From DASQUK01 sp046723645 (GTDB taxonomy: Bacteria > Actinomycetota > Acidimicrobiia > Acidimicrobiales > VFJN01), in NCBI GenBank assembly GCA_046723645.1, contig JBKOUY010000188.1, positions 1 through 35,289 on the forward strand: a stretch of 35,289 bases of DNA, read 5' to 3'. The number at the start of each line of letters is the position of its first letter. Position 1 is the stretch's first letter. This document shows, in pieces, positions 23,458 to 32,004 of the stretch. The notes under the pieces were generated by a model. The model searched no databases and was not told the DNA's origin. It saw only the letters and a program-made list of their open reading frames with translations. The translations under genes were made by a program, and so were the position numbers.

Positions 23458-24405
23458 CTACCGGTCGGCCGGGACGAGCGCAGGGGTCGCCGGACTCGCA
23501 GCCAGCGTGGCGAGCCGTTGGGCGGTCGGCCACCGGACGTTGGTGGCCCACCCGGCCTTCTCGAAGAGGCGAATGATCCCTGCCGAGGAGTCGATCTGTC
23601 CCCGCCTGACCCCGTGCCGAGCACAGGCCGGGTAGGCGTGGTGCAGGTTGTGCCACGACTCGCCGAAGGAGAGAAGGGCAAGCAACCGCACGTTGCGGCT
23701 CTGGTCGTCGGTAGCGAAGGGGCGGGCGCCGACCATGTGGCAGATGGAGTTCACGCTCCAGGTCACGTGGTGGAGCAATGCCATTCTGATGATCCCGGCC
23801 CACACGAAGGCAGTCAGGCCACCGATCAGAGAGCCGGTCCAGAGCCAGCCGGCGCCGAACGGTAGCGCCAGCGAGGCGACGGCCCAGAGCGGGAAGAGCG
23901 TGCTGACGGTGGTGAGGTCACGGTCACGCAGGACGTCGGCGGCGTAGCGCTCGGGCGCAGTGGTGTCGTTGCCGAACATCCAGCCCATGTGGGCATGCAG
24001 GAACCCTCGGACCGGCCCGACGGCGCCGCGGGGCGACGTGTGGGGCGAGTGCGGGTCGCCAGAGCGGTCGCTGTAGACGTGGTGGCGCCGGTGGTTGGCC
24101 ACCCAGCTGACGACCGAGCCCTCGATCGCCATCGAGCCGGCGATCGCGAGCGCGATCTTCAGCGGCCGCTTTGGCGTGAAGCCGCGATGGGTGAAGAGCC
24201 GGTGGAAGCCGACGGTCACACCGTGTCCGGTGACTGCGTAGAGGATCGCGGCGAGGACGACGTCGCGGAGATGGATCGCATGACCCCACAGGAGGGGGAC
24301 CGAGACAGCGATGGCGGCGACGGGCGACACGATGAGCAGCGCCGTGACGACGCGACCCACAACGGCGGGGCTGGCGCGCGGTGATGATCGATGGCTCTCG
24401 GGCAT
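23458..24405 (-). CDS. Acyl-CoA/fatty acid desaturase (delta-9 type)
   Basis: A 315-residue integral membrane diiron desaturase. The three histidine boxes are present and complete: HRLFTHR (about residue 68), HRRHH (about 105) and HNLHH (about 256). Four membrane helices lie in two pairs (VVTALLIVSPVAAIAVSVPLLWG; VVLAAILYAVTGHGVTVGF; FPLWAVASLALPFGAGWLW; LIGGLTAFVWAGIIRM). It introduces a double bond into saturated acyl chains and so adjusts membrane fluidity. GAGGA lies eight bases before the ATG. It is monocistronic. The redox partner is not encoded nearby. The C-terminus abuts the decayed DUF4258 gene. Confidence 0.9.
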   Translation of the reverse strand: MPESHRSSPRASPAVVGRVVTALLIVSPVAAIAVSVPLLWGHAIHLRDVVLAAILYAVTGHGVTVGFHRLFTHRGFTPKRPLKIALAIAGSMAIEGSVVSWVANHRRHHVYSDRSGDPHSPHTSPRGAVGPVRGFLHAHMGWMFGNDTTAPERYAADVLRDRDLTTVSTLFPLWAVASLALPFGAGWLWTGSLIGGLTAFVWAGIIRMALLHHVTWSVNSICHMVGARPFATDDQSRNVRLLALLSFGESWHNLHHAYPACARHGVRRGQIDSSAGIIRLFEKAGWATNVRWPTAQRLATLAASPATPALVPADR

Positions 24406-24791
24406 GCCGGGGTCCTCTTCCTACTCGCTCGGAAGAGCGGACGTGAGCTCCGGAGAACCCGACCAGCGCAAACCAAGCAGTGCACACTAGGTGGTTGTTG
24501 CGACATGGCTGCCCGATCTTGAGGGGTCCAAACACGCATTGATCCGTCTCAAATTCACACCGGCAGTCGCCTAGCCCAGACGCCTACCGTGAACCATCTC
24601 TGGCCACCCTCGGTGATGTCTTTCAGGCTTGGCTCCTTCGATGGGCGACTGCCCAAAGTGGCGATCGGAGACGCCACATCGCGCCAGAACTGATGCGATG
24701 AAGGAGCGGGCCTCCGCTCCCGGTGGGACCGAGTCGGTCCAGACTCGGGGTTTCTCACAACCAACCCTCTGACGAAGAGGAGGAGTCCGCT
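24406..24791. other. Region between desaturase and IS110 remnant
   Basis: About 385 bases. The first 130 probably hold the desaturase promoter (AT-richer, around 24460-24560). The last 100 lie ahead of the IS110 start and contain a GAGTC/GACTC hairpin (around 24729-24745), perhaps the left end of the insertion sequence. No gene is visible. Confidence 0.35.
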
Positions 24792-25005
24792 ATGGATCGA
24801 CAGTAGGTCGGTATCGACTTTCATCGCCGCCGGTCGGTGATCGCGCGTGAGCGCGGCGGGCGAGAAGCTCTCGGCCGCTCGGGTCGCCAATGATCCGTTG
24901 GCCATCGCGGCGGCGGGGGCAGAGGCGGGCCCGGATCCCGAGGTGGTGATCGAGGCCGCCTATGGGTGGTACTGGGTGGTCGACCTGTTGCAGGCCACGG
25001 GGGGC
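24792..25005 (+). pseudogene. IS110-family transposase remnant
   Basis: After AGGAG the ATG opens MDRQ, then a TAG (24804-24806) stands where IS110 proteins usually have Tyr, then VGIDFHRRRSVIAR. A frameshift near 24847 moves the match to AAGEKLSAARVANDPLAIAAAGAEAGPDPEVVIEAAYGWYWVVDLLQATGG. This is the N-terminal RuvC-like (DEDD) part of IS110 transposases, including the first catalytic Asp in GIDFH. The match stops near 25005, where the holin-like pseudogene on the other strand ends. The element is a dead fragment of about one fifth of the gene. Confidence 0.75.
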
Positions 25006-25375
25006 GAGTCCATCTGGCCAACCCCGGACTTGGCTCGCTTGTTCTTGCCCTTGGGGAGCAGCACGGCTGCGGCCACGGCGTAGACGGCTCGCACGACGAG
25101 GAACGCCAAACCCTTCCGGCATGATCTCGGACAGGCCCCACGCCGCCGCGAACGACAGCAGAACGACGGCGAGGTAGGCGCAGAATGCCCCGCCGGCGAG
25201 GATGCCGGCACCCCGCCCCGCGGCGGCGAACTCCTCCTGGATCTCGACCTTGGCCAGCTGGACGTGCGTCGATACCAGTTGCGAAAGTCCCCGGCGCGCC
25301 GTAGCGGTCCCCCACTCGCTGCCCGAGTCTCGAGGAACGGACCCGGCATCTACGACGGTGACTACCAGAAGGCAA
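24960..25375 (-). pseudogene. Phage_holin_3_6-type membrane protein, frameshifted
   Basis: The minus strand encodes SQLVSTHVQLAKVEIQEEF and GAGILAGGAFCAYLAVVLLS, FAAAWGLSEIMPEG, then after a one-base shift near 25113 LAFLVVRAVYAVAAAVLLPK and GKNKRAK. Together these make an amphipathic helix, two membrane helices and the basic GKxK end of the actinobacterial phage-holin-III-like family, which is common in chromosomes and not proof of a prophage. The last residues are foreign and come from the junction with the IS110 fragment. The N-terminal start is not clear. It is probably inactive. Confidence 0.65.
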
Positions 25376-26112
25376 TCACCCTGCTCGAAGGCAAGATCCG
25401 TGGGGCGCCAGCGCGAATGATCGCCGCGAATCGCGGCTTGCCGCGGTCGCGGGCTCCGTCAGCAGACGAACGGCTCACCGCTGGTTTCGGCTACAAGCTC
25501 GGGACATACGCTGCCAGCGGTGGCGCTCCATCACGAGCTCGCCGGCGAGGTGCCGACGGTGGTGCTCGTGCACGAGCGGCAGGTCACAGCCATATGTGGG
25601 ACCCGCAGTTCGATCCTCTTGTCGCCCGCCACCGGACGCTTCGCCGCCAACTGCCGGGCTTCGGCCACTCGCCATTAGAGCGGGCCCGGGTCTCGTCGGC
25701 CTCCCTCGGTGGCCCGGTCGCGCCCGAGCCGGCCGTAACACGTTGCCGTCGGCGAGGGGCACGGTGTCCCCAACAGCTGACGGCGAAGCACGCTCTATCG
25801 CTACCGGTTGAAGGGCTGCGGGTCGCGCCAGGCCACGTATCGCTGCCAGAGATATCCGAGATGTTCGGCCAGTCTGTTCATGTCACTCAGCTCCTTCGCT
25901 GATGAAGTGGCGTTTGCATACACCCCAGGTGTTCGCGCCCGGAGGCGTTGTCAAATGGTGGCGTAGATCAGCCCGATCGGAGGCTCAATGTCGGGCGCGA
26001 TGCGGCCCGGCCGGAGTCGGTGCTATTTGGCATGCTGCGCTCGGCTGGGCCGGCAATGTCCGGGGGACGTGCTGTCGACTATGGCGTCGAGCCTCTAAGT
26101 CGCGCCGTCCGA
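25376..26112. other. Decayed region without supported genes
   Basis: About 740 bases with many overlapping low-complexity frames. A plus-strand piece around 25520-25620 (HHELAGEVPTVVLVHERQV) has some protein character but no start, stop or family that I recognise. It is best regarded as remnant DNA between mobile-element debris and the small membrane gene at 26113. Confidence 0.35.
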
Positions 26113-26406
26113 TCAGTCCTTGTCGAAACGCTCAGCGTACGGCTCACGGGTGCCAAGCTTCGCCAAGCCACGGCTCACGATGTACGCAGCTGCAACCCAC
26201 GAGGCGTACCGCCAGCCATCACTGGCGTCGAGGTCTGCATCGCCAACATACACGGCGATCAAGATGGCCACGATGGCGGCTATCGCCAGCATGAACTCCG
26301 ACGTCTTGAAACCCGCCTTGGCTTCCGTGAAGGTTCTGCGCCGCCCCTCAGTATCCGCTCGTCGGCTCGCCACACCTCTGTCGAGGTCCACGCTGCTAGT
26401 CACCAT
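26113..26406 (-). CDS. Small two-helix membrane protein
   Basis: A 97-residue protein. After a charged N-terminus (EGRRRTFTEAKAGFKTSEF) come two membrane helices, FMLAIAAIVAILIAVYVGD and WRYASWVAAAYIVSRGLAKLG, and a charged tail (TREPYAERFDKD). Similar small proteins with a SRGLAK(L/A)GxREPY ending occur in actinobacteria; the role is unknown, perhaps in stress or envelope functions. The ATG at 26406 has a purine-rich GGAGAGGCGAG site upstream; the frame is open further but without coding character. It stands alone. Confidence 0.7.
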   Translation of the reverse strand: MVTSSVDLDRGVASRRADTEGRRRTFTEAKAGFKTSEFMLAIAAIVAILIAVYVGDADLDASDGWRYASWVAAAYIVSRGLAKLGTREPYAERFDKD

Positions 26407-26797
26407 AATTATGTCTCGCCTCTCCTGTGGTTGTCGTGTGGTCTTGGTTCCCGATTTTGGGAACCCCAAACCTGAACTTGGGGGTGTCAAGTGTCACTCA
26501 TTGGCGGGGCGCACCGTGGTTGTGGCCGCCAGGTTCCGCCGACCGCACCACCGGATAGATCATTCGGCGGTTTCGTGCACAGCCAGGGCCGCACCAGGCA
26601 CTCGAAGGCGTCGCGACGGTCAGGTTTCGACCTTGGAGAAGCGGCGCTTGATCTCGTAGTGCCGGTCCCCGATCTACTGGACGATGTCGCTCTCGCCGGT
26701 GGTCGTGGCCAGGGCCGCGCCCCTCGTCTGGTCGGGCGCTACCCCTGCCCACCGGGGCGAATGTTGGCTCCCGGACGTGTGGGGTAGGGACGGGAGC
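26407..26797. other. Intergenic stretch with possible remnant
   Basis: About 390 bases. The minus strand contains GESDIVQ, a TAG at 26674-26676, then IGDRHYEIKRRFSKVET and a stop near 26620, which may be a broken protein tail. No family is recognised. The bases just left of 26407 to about 26480 are AT-richer and probably carry the promoter of the small membrane gene. Confidence 0.3.
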
Positions 26798-27016
26798 TTG
26801 GACGACCAATCGGCGCGAGAGTCACGAGAAGACCGGCCCGACCCCACGGCGGAGCAGGATTCCGGGGCGGTTCCTGGCGGCTCCGGATCGGGGTTGGCGG
26901 CGAGCAAGAAGGCCCAGAACGCAGAGACCGTTCTCGACCCCGACCGGGAGTCCGAAGACCCTGCGGCGGAGATAGGAGATGAGATCGACCGGCTCGAGGG
27001 TCATAGCCGGCGGTGA
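26798..27016 (+). CDS. Short acidic hydrophilic protein, hypothetical
   Basis: A 72-residue highly charged protein (SARESREDRPDPTAEQD near the start; LDPDRESEDPAAEIGDEIDRLEG near the end) with no hydrophobic segment, probably intrinsically disordered. Its regular Asp/Glu pattern and G/C third positions suggest coding. The TTG at 26798 has GGGA seven bases upstream; an in-frame GTG at 26777 is an alternative. It converges with the lipoprotein gene at 27087. No function can be proposed. Confidence 0.4.
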   Translation: MDDQSARESREDRPDPTAEQDSGAVPGGSGSGLAASKKAQNAETVLDPDRESEDPAAEIGDEIDRLEGHSRR

Positions 27017-27086
27017 GCGATCGGGCGGCTTCCCCCGCATGGAGGGGATGCCTGCGCCGCGCTATCAGAGGGTCATCCGACAGCGG

Positions 27087-27629
27087 TCAGCGGTTGGCGC
27101 CCTCGAGGGAGCCCGTCGTCTGGCCGGCAGGGTCGGTGATCATGCACACCAGCTCCCGGTCGCCCCTCTCCCACGACTCCGGTGTCGGCTCCAACCAGGT
27201 GACCTCGAGGGCGGACTCGGCGTAGGGCATGCCGACAAAGGTCTCGAACTCGGCCACGCACTGGTCCTCCACGATGCCCTCCATGTCGGCCGCCGACGGC
27301 AACGCGTCGGCGTCGATCGTGTAGGTGTGGAACACCTCGCTGAAGTGCGGTTCCTCGCAGTCGACCTTGGGCACCTCCGACACCTCGCCCTGGACGCTCG
27401 GATCGGAGGTCAGGCAGTCGCCGTCCTCGAGCTGGAACACCGTGGCCTCTTCCGCCTCGGCGGCCGTGGTCTCGGACGTATCGTCTTCCGACTCGGCGGA
27501 GGTCTCGGACGTATCGTCGCGTCCAGCCTCGTCGTCGTCGTCATAGCCTGAGCAGGCGCCTCCTGCGAGAACGAGTGCCGTCAACACCGCGCCAACAAGC
27601 GTGGCGGGTGTGGGTCGGTGGGTTCGCAT
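27087..27629 (-). CDS. Lipoprotein with septum-formation-type domain
   Basis: A 180-residue exported lipoprotein. A signal sequence ends in VLAGGAC, after which comes a low-complexity acidic linker with a repeated DDTSET unit, then a domain with paired cysteines (DGDCLTSDPSVQG, PKVDCEEPHFSEVFHTY, IVEDQCVAEFETFVG, WERGDRELVCMI, GSLEGANR). The C..C-x-PH-x-E pattern and the W-x-x-GDR-x-x-C close resemble the Septum_form family of actinobacterial envelope proteins. GGAGGAG before the ATG at 27629 fixes the start. The linker repeats are encoded by near-identical DNA (around 27470-27520), which may expand or shrink. Confidence 0.75.
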   Translation of the reverse strand: MRTHRPTPATLVGAVLTALVLAGGACSGYDDDDEAGRDDTSETSAESEDDTSETTAAEAEEATVFQLEDGDCLTSDPSVQGEVSEVPKVDCEEPHFSEVFHTYTIDADALPSAADMEGIVEDQCVAEFETFVGMPYAESALEVTWLEPTPESWERGDRELVCMITDPAGQTTGSLEGANR

Positions 27630-28028
27630 CGCGGTCTCCTCCCCCGTCGCGTGCGGCCCAATCGTTCCCAGCACGGCGGCGTGCTATCCCTCAGCGGCCA
27701 GCTCGCCACGGACCGAGGCTCTCGCGCCGGGCAGCTCAGCTGCGTGCACTGCAACGGCAAGTGAGGTCAAGGATGGGACCGGCGGGTTGCCGTGCCCGGT
27801 GCCTCGAGTAGATCGCCCGACTTGTGTTGGCCTGGCCCATCTAGAGCGCACAGATCTGCCGATCTCCCGGCCCCGGCGTTCTGTGTCAGGGACTGGACAG
27901 GCGGCGTCCGCCCGCAGGGGCAGTCGATGCGTCGACGCGCTGGACGTAGCGGGTGGGGCCAGTTGCGCTAAGGCGTGGTATCCGGGCGCGGCGCGACGTG
28001 CCGGGCTTGACGTCGTGGGCCGGACGGC
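27630..28028. other. Intergenic region, no gene seen
   Basis: About 400 bases between two minus-strand genes. It should hold the lipoprotein promoter at its left end. Open frames on the plus strand here are Arg/Ala/Pro-rich shadows without start signals. No strong hairpin or repeat is seen. Confidence 0.35.
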
Positions 28029-28589
28029 TCACGAGGCGGTGCGCAGCAGGCGGCGTACCACCCCTCGGGCCACCTGGGTAGTGCGCTGCTGCTCCCCCAT
28101 GACCGCGCTGATGGCGATCAACGCGCCGACGTGCGCAGGGATCGCGTACTGGAGGACCTTCAGCTGATGCTGGATCTTCCTGACGTCGGGCGGCGTGTCC
28201 TCGACGGGCGTCGTCCCGTCCTTGGCCGGGACCTTCTCCTGGTCCATCAACCGCTGCCCGAGGACCCGTGAGTAACCGGTGGCGGCCAGGGCCACGAGCG
28301 AGACGGCGTCCTTCGCCATGGTCGCGCTTCCCACGCCTGACTGAGCCGCCAGCCGGCCCTTATTTGCCCAGGTCAGAACCGCCCCACCAACGGTATAGGC
28401 GGCGATTCCAATCGCGTTGACCGGCGTCCAACGAGCCCACCCGGCGTTGGCCACGTCAAGCCGTTCGTTGGCGCTGGACGCCTGCTTGGCCGCCGGGTTT
28501 AGCCCAACCGCGCCCATCAACGACCCCCCGAACCACGTCGCCAGCCCGAGGTCGTGCGCAGCACGAGCCCAACTATTCCTGTCCGCCAT
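28029..28589 (-). CDS. Multi-pass membrane protein of unknown function
   Basis: A 186-residue protein with about four hydrophobic segments: HDLGLATWFGGSLMGAVGL, NAIGIAAYTVGGAVLTWA, MAKDAVSLVALAATGYSRVLG and YAIPAHVGALIAISAVMG. Polar linkers include NPAAKQASSANERLDVANAGWARW and a TPPDVRKIQHQLKVLQ helix. I do not recognise the family by name. AGGAGG lies seven bases before the ATG at 28589, an excellent ribosome site. It is alone on its transcript and divergent from the relic at 28817. Confidence 0.75.
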   Translation of the reverse strand: MADRNSWARAAHDLGLATWFGGSLMGAVGLNPAAKQASSANERLDVANAGWARWTPVNAIGIAAYTVGGAVLTWANKGRLAAQSGVGSATMAKDAVSLVALAATGYSRVLGQRLMDQEKVPAKDGTTPVEDTPPDVRKIQHQLKVLQYAIPAHVGALIAISAVMGEQQRTTQVARGVVRRLLRTAS

Positions 28590-28816
28590 CCTCGAACCTC
28601 CTGATCCAGCGAACCGCCACATCTAGCTACCGTCCATGCCGGAAACGAAACCGCCGATCACGACATGACTCGTGCGCAGATGGCCGCGCTGCTAATCGGC
28701 AGTGTGTTCCTGGTCGTCGGGATGGGGTCGGCAGGCTGCGTGGGGGGCAGATCCTCAGGACAGGAGCACCCCCCGGTTGCCGATCGGGGACGGCACCGCG
28801 CCAGATCATCTGCCGC

Positions 28817-29010
28817 TCGGTGTCATCGCGCTACCCACAACTCGTCGGTCGCCACCCGCGCCGCCTCCACCGTGGCGAACCGGCCAACCCTCGTGATCGG
28901 CGACAGGCCGGGCGGGTCCTCGACCGCACGTAGGCGACCCAGCATTCGGAGTCGAGGGTGACGGTGCCGCGGATCTTCGTCTCTGGAAGCCGCTGCGCCA
29001 GCTGCCCGCT
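28817..29010 (-). pseudogene. Frameshifted second copy of the 31703 gene
   Basis: The minus strand encodes TKIRGTVTLDSECWVAYVRS in one frame and EDPPGLSPITRVGRFATVEAA, RVATDELWVAR in the next, ending before 28817. Both match, in order, the C-terminal half of the intact gene at 31703-31981 (TKIRGTVTRDGDGWVAYLR, NPPGLSPITTVGRFATVEEA, DEVWASR). A shift near 28920 and loss of the N-terminal half make this a dead paralogue. Like the intact copy, it is divergent from a STAS gene. Confidence 0.75.
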
Positions 29011-29085
29011 GTTGCACGAGTGATAAACAAGCGCCGGGCCCGAGTTGCCGTTTGGTTCCGCTACGCCGCGGGCAGGCAGTCAGCG

Positions 29086-29424
29086 ATGCCCGACGACGCC
29101 GAGCCCTGGCCGGACGGACCGTTCCGTGCTGAAGCCACAGGTGACGACATCGAGCCGGTCATCATCGTTGAGGGCGAGCTCGACATGAGCGGGACCGACT
29201 GGTTCATGGCGTGCGTCGCAGCCGTGCTTCAGAACCAGCCCCGGTCGATTGTCGTCGACGCCAGAGGTCTGTCGTTCATGGACTCGTCTGGACTGCAGTC
29301 GTTGCTGCGTGCCCGTGCTGAAGCCGCCCAGGCAGGCGTGGGCTTCCGTATCAGTGACCCATCGCCCCCAGTTCGCCGCTTCCTTGAACGGACAGGACTC
29401 CGGGACGTGCTCCTGGAGGACTGA
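29086..29424 (+). CDS. STAS-domain anti-sigma factor antagonist (copy A)
   Basis: A 112-residue STAS protein. It begins MPDDAEP, has an extended N-terminus before the first strand (VIIVEGELDMSG) and the phospho-site motif DARGLSFMDSSGLQSLLRARAEA with candidate Ser67, then FRISDPSPPVRRFLERTGLRDVL. It closely resembles the gene at 32188 (same start, length and RI-DPSP segment), so the two are paralogues. The ATG is placed by that comparison. It probably binds an anti-sigma kinase. The GAF-PP2C phosphatase 440 bases downstream is a natural partner that could dephosphorylate Ser67. Confidence 0.85.
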   Translation: MPDDAEPWPDGPFRAEATGDDIEPVIIVEGELDMSGTDWFMACVAAVLQNQPRSIVVDARGLSFMDSSGLQSLLRARAEAAQAGVGFRISDPSPPVRRFLERTGLRDVLLED

Positions 29425-29439
29425 AACCGGGCGCCGGCG

Positions 29440-29470
29440 CCGCCCCCCGACCCGTAGCCCGAGGGGGCGG
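29440..29470 (+). terminator. GC-rich hairpin after STAS copy A
   Basis: CCGCCCCC (29440-29447) and GGGGGCGG (29463-29470) form a perfect 8-base stem with a 15-base loop, starting 16 bases after the stop codon. No T-run follows, as is usual for actinobacterial terminators. The following 29471-29866 holds no gene I can support. Confidence 0.45.
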
Positions 29471-29866
29471 CAACAGACGGCCGACGGCTAGCTGGCGATG
29501 TCGCCGGGCGCTTCGTCGAGTGGCCGGGCCGGCGCGCCCCAGGGCCTGGCTGTCTATTTCTTGTGATCTCGCTGGAACGGGGGACTTCCCGAGTGGGTGT
29601 CAACGTCGACCCGGCCGGAGTGACATTGCTGGCCGGGAGCGAAGGGTCGGGAGGGGATCTCCTTGCGTCCGCGGACGGCCCGTAGATGGTCCTGCACCCA
29701 ATAATCGTGGCGGCCCCCGGGGTTGTCCTCCCGTTCACAGGGGACTGCTGCGTTGGTTGGGCCCAGGCGGGGAATGTTGGGACCCCCGCCGGGGTCGACC
29801 TATTGGTGGCCGGGGCGGTGACGGATCGAGTCTGGCGAACGCCGACGTCCCCCGGTCGCGTGCGGA

Positions 29867-31162
29867 GTGACCGCTGACCGCCTAAAGGCTGTCCGGTACG
29901 GTCGGAGTGTGCTCAGGCTCAGGCCGGCGCAGACGATCCGCACACTGCGTCTAGAGAACTTGGAGGCCCTCACCGACACCACGCTGACGCGCCTTGACGT
30001 CGATGACCTTCTCCTGGAGCTGCTTGGCCGGGTGCGCGAGATTCTTGACGTAGACACGGCTGCCGTGCTCATCCTCGATGCCGATTCCGAGGTGCTCGTC
30101 GCCAGAGCGGCCTGTGGCATCGAGGACGAGGTTCGCCAGGGCGTACAGGTTCCGCTCGGCACCGGTTTCGCCGGACGTATCGCCGCAACGAAGCAACCAG
30201 TGCGGTTGGATCACGTCGACGCCACGACAGTCGCGAATCCGCTCCTGTGGGAAAATGGCATCAAAGTGATGCTCGGCGTTCCGCTGATGAGCGGGGACGA
30301 TGTCTTAGGCGTCCTTCACGTGGGACGGCTCAGCAACCGATCGTTCGGCGACGAGGACATCAATCTTCTCCAAGTCGCCGCCGATCGGATCGCCGGGGCC
30401 ACACAGACGCGGGCACTCGCGATTGAACGGGCAGCAACCCGGCTGCTCGAGCGCAGTCTGTTACCCGAGAAGCTGCCGAATTGTCCGGGACTGGCCTTCG
30501 CAGCCCGTTACGCCCCCGCCGAAGAACGCACCGTCGGCGGTGATTGGTACGACCTCTTCATGCTTCCCTCCGGACAGCTATGGATCGTTGTCGGCGACGT
30601 GGCCGGTCACGGTCTGCAAGCGGCAGTGCTGATGGGACGTATACGCAGCGCACTACGGGCCTACGCGCTCTTGCACACGTCGCCAGCGCATGTACTGGAC
30701 CTCGTCGACCGCAAAGTCCAGCAGTTCGAGATGGGCACCTATGCAACGGTTGCGTGCGCCGTCAGTCCGCCGCCCTACGAAACCCTGACCATTGCCCTGG
30801 CGGGACATCCACCGCCAGTCGTCGCGGTGCCTGGACAACCGGCCACGTTCCCAAATGTCGAAGTGAGCCCTCCGATAGGAGCATCCCGCCGGTCATCACG
30901 TGCGACCCCGACAGTTGTCGCCGCGGCACGCCCCACGACGACGATCACGCTCGCACCCGGGACCGTCGCCGCGTTCTATACAGACGGCCTGATCGAGCGG
31001 CGCGGTGAGTCCATCGACGTCGGTCTAGAGCGCCTCCGCGATGTGACATCTCCGGGAGCGCCGGAGCGCGTGGCCGCGGACATCATGCGACACCTCGTCG
31101 GACACACCATCACGACAGACGACATCGCACTAGTCGTGATGAGCCGGACCCCATCCAACTGA
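29867..31162 (+). CDS. GAF-PP2C phosphatase (RsbU/SpoIIE-type)
   Basis: A 431-residue regulator. Residues about 40-185 form a GAF sensor domain (LLLELLGRVREILDVDTAAVLIL, LGTGFAGRIAATKQPVRL, KVMLGVPLMSGDDVLGVLHVG). Residues about 190-425 form a SpoIIE-type PP2C phosphatase with intact metal-binding motifs: VGGDWYDLF, GDVAGHGLQAA, AFYTDGLIERR and TTDDIALVVM. Such enzymes remove phosphate from STAS antagonists and so switch on a sigma factor after a signal reaches the GAF domain. Two STAS genes flank it. GTG at 29867 is the longest start; GTG at 29909 with GGAG upstream is also plausible. Confidence 0.9.
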   Translation: MTADRLKAVRYGRSVLRLRPAQTIRTLRLENLEALTDTTLTRLDVDDLLLELLGRVREILDVDTAAVLILDADSEVLVARAACGIEDEVRQGVQVPLGTGFAGRIAATKQPVRLDHVDATTVANPLLWENGIKVMLGVPLMSGDDVLGVLHVGRLSNRSFGDEDINLLQVAADRIAGATQTRALAIERAATRLLERSLLPEKLPNCPGLAFAARYAPAEERTVGGDWYDLFMLPSGQLWIVVGDVAGHGLQAAVLMGRIRSALRAYALLHTSPAHVLDLVDRKVQQFEMGTYATVACAVSPPPYETLTIALAGHPPPVVAVPGQPATFPNVEVSPPIGASRRSSRATPTVVAAARPTTTITLAPGTVAAFYTDGLIERRGESIDVGLERLRDVTSPGAPERVAADIMRHLVGHTITTDDIALVVMSRTPSN

Positions 31163-31188
31163 GCGCATATCTGCCGATCGCCGTGCGC

Positions 31189-31386
31189 TCAGAGCCGACC
31201 CCACCGCCGCGCCCACGGCTCGATGTCGCACCGCCAGCACCAGGCAGGCTGCCCGCCGACGGTCCAGCGAGGGTCGGGCAGCAGCCCACGGTGGCGCCAG
31301 AAGCCGAGCGTGTCCCGTTCGGCACCGAGTCGCTCGCCCATCTCGGCAAGTCCAACCGGCTCACGCTTCGTTAGCTGGTCCGCCAT
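31189..31386 (-). CDS. Small HTH protein (MerR/AlpA-like)
   Basis: A 65-residue protein that is nearly all a helix-turn-helix: VGLAEMGERLGAERDTLGFWRHRGLLPDP, then RWTVGGQPAWCWRCDIEPWARRWGRL. The AEMGERLG..RDTL..WRHRGLLP pattern is that of small MerR/AlpA-type DNA-binding proteins (excisionase-like), found in actinobacterial chromosomes and mobile elements. It may be an independent regulator or a relic of the island's excision functions. The ATG is clear, but the ribosome site is weak. It converges with the PP2C gene, 26 bases apart. Confidence 0.65.
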   Translation of the reverse strand: MADQLTKREPVGLAEMGERLGAERDTLGFWRHRGLLPDPRWTVGGQPAWCWRCDIEPWARRWGRL

Positions 31387-31702
31387 GGAGCGCCGGCGCC
31401 CTGCTCCCGGTCGGAAAGGCGATGCCTTGGGAGCCGGCGCCAGCGGCTATTGGATACCCGTTCGGTGGGACGCGAATTCGTGCTGGCTTATCCAGCCCGC
31501 GGAGCGGTCCCCAACCCGCAGGCCGAGGGCGACGCGAGACGGCCCGCCGGAGGGGAGGGGACCAATCCGGCGGGCCGCCCAGCGCGAAGCGGTCCCCTGG
31601 GTGCACTGGGAAACCAGGGGACCGTCCCGCCCGCCCGCTCGCTCGGCGTGGCTACCCGAACAACTTCCGGGCAAACCGACACCGACCCGACGGACCGAGG
31701 GG
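31387..31702. other. Gap with no supported gene
   Basis: About 315 GC-rich bases between the small HTH gene and the minus-strand gene ending at 31703. All frames look like shadows. The promoter of the HTH gene should be at its left end. Confidence 0.3.
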
Positions 31703-31981
31703 TTACCGGGATGCCCATACCTCGTCTGTCGTGACCTGTGCTTCCTCGACGGTGGCGAACCGGCCCACGGTCGTGATGGGTGACAGGCCGGGCGGGTTCT
31801 CGAGGCGGAGGTACGCGACCCAGCCGTCGCCGTCGCGGGTGACGGTGCCGCGGATCTTCGTGGCCCAGGTTCCGGACCAGTGGCGGGGGTGGAGTTGCCG
31901 CCAGGTCAGGCCGGGCCCCTCGTGGGGTTCGGGGTCGGGTTCCTGCCAGGCGTACTCGAAGCCGACGGCGCCAGTTACCAC
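31703..31981 (-). CDS. Small protein of unknown function, divergent from a STAS gene
   Basis: A 92-residue soluble protein (GAVGFEYAWQEPDPEP, GLTWRQLHPRHWSGTW, TKIRGTVTRDGDGWVAYLR, GLSPITTVGRFATVEEAQ, DEVWASR). The repeated strand-turn pattern with DGDGW suggests a small beta-rich fold. I do not recognise the family. The GTG at 31981 (VVTGAVGFEY) is the best start; the frame is open to 32179, but that part is Cys-rich and unlike protein in composition. A broken paralogue lies at 28817-29010. Both copies are divergent from related STAS genes, so a functional link with STAS signalling is likely. Confidence 0.6.
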   Translation of the reverse strand: MVTGAVGFEYAWQEPDPEPHEGPGLTWRQLHPRHWSGTWATKIRGTVTRDGDGWVAYLRLENPPGLSPITTVGRFATVEEAQVTTDEVWASR

Positions 31982-31994
31982 CCACGTACACGAA

Positions 31995-32004
31995 CATACG
32001 TATG
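31995..32004. promoter_or_regulatory. Palindrome in the divergent STAS promoter region
   Basis: CATACGTATG is a perfect 10-base palindrome 14 bases before the start of the minus-strand gene. A CATACG half-site recurs at 32115-32120, closer to the STAS gene. Both are in an AT-rich patch, unlike the surrounding DNA, so this is a plausible shared operator. Confidence 0.35.

Noticed and set aside
28665..28961. Frame starting with a signal-like MTRAQMAALLIGSVFLVVGM
   Set aside because: After about 35 residues it runs antisense through the 28817 relic with no protein character and has a weak ribosome site; perhaps a lipoprotein remnant, but not supportable.
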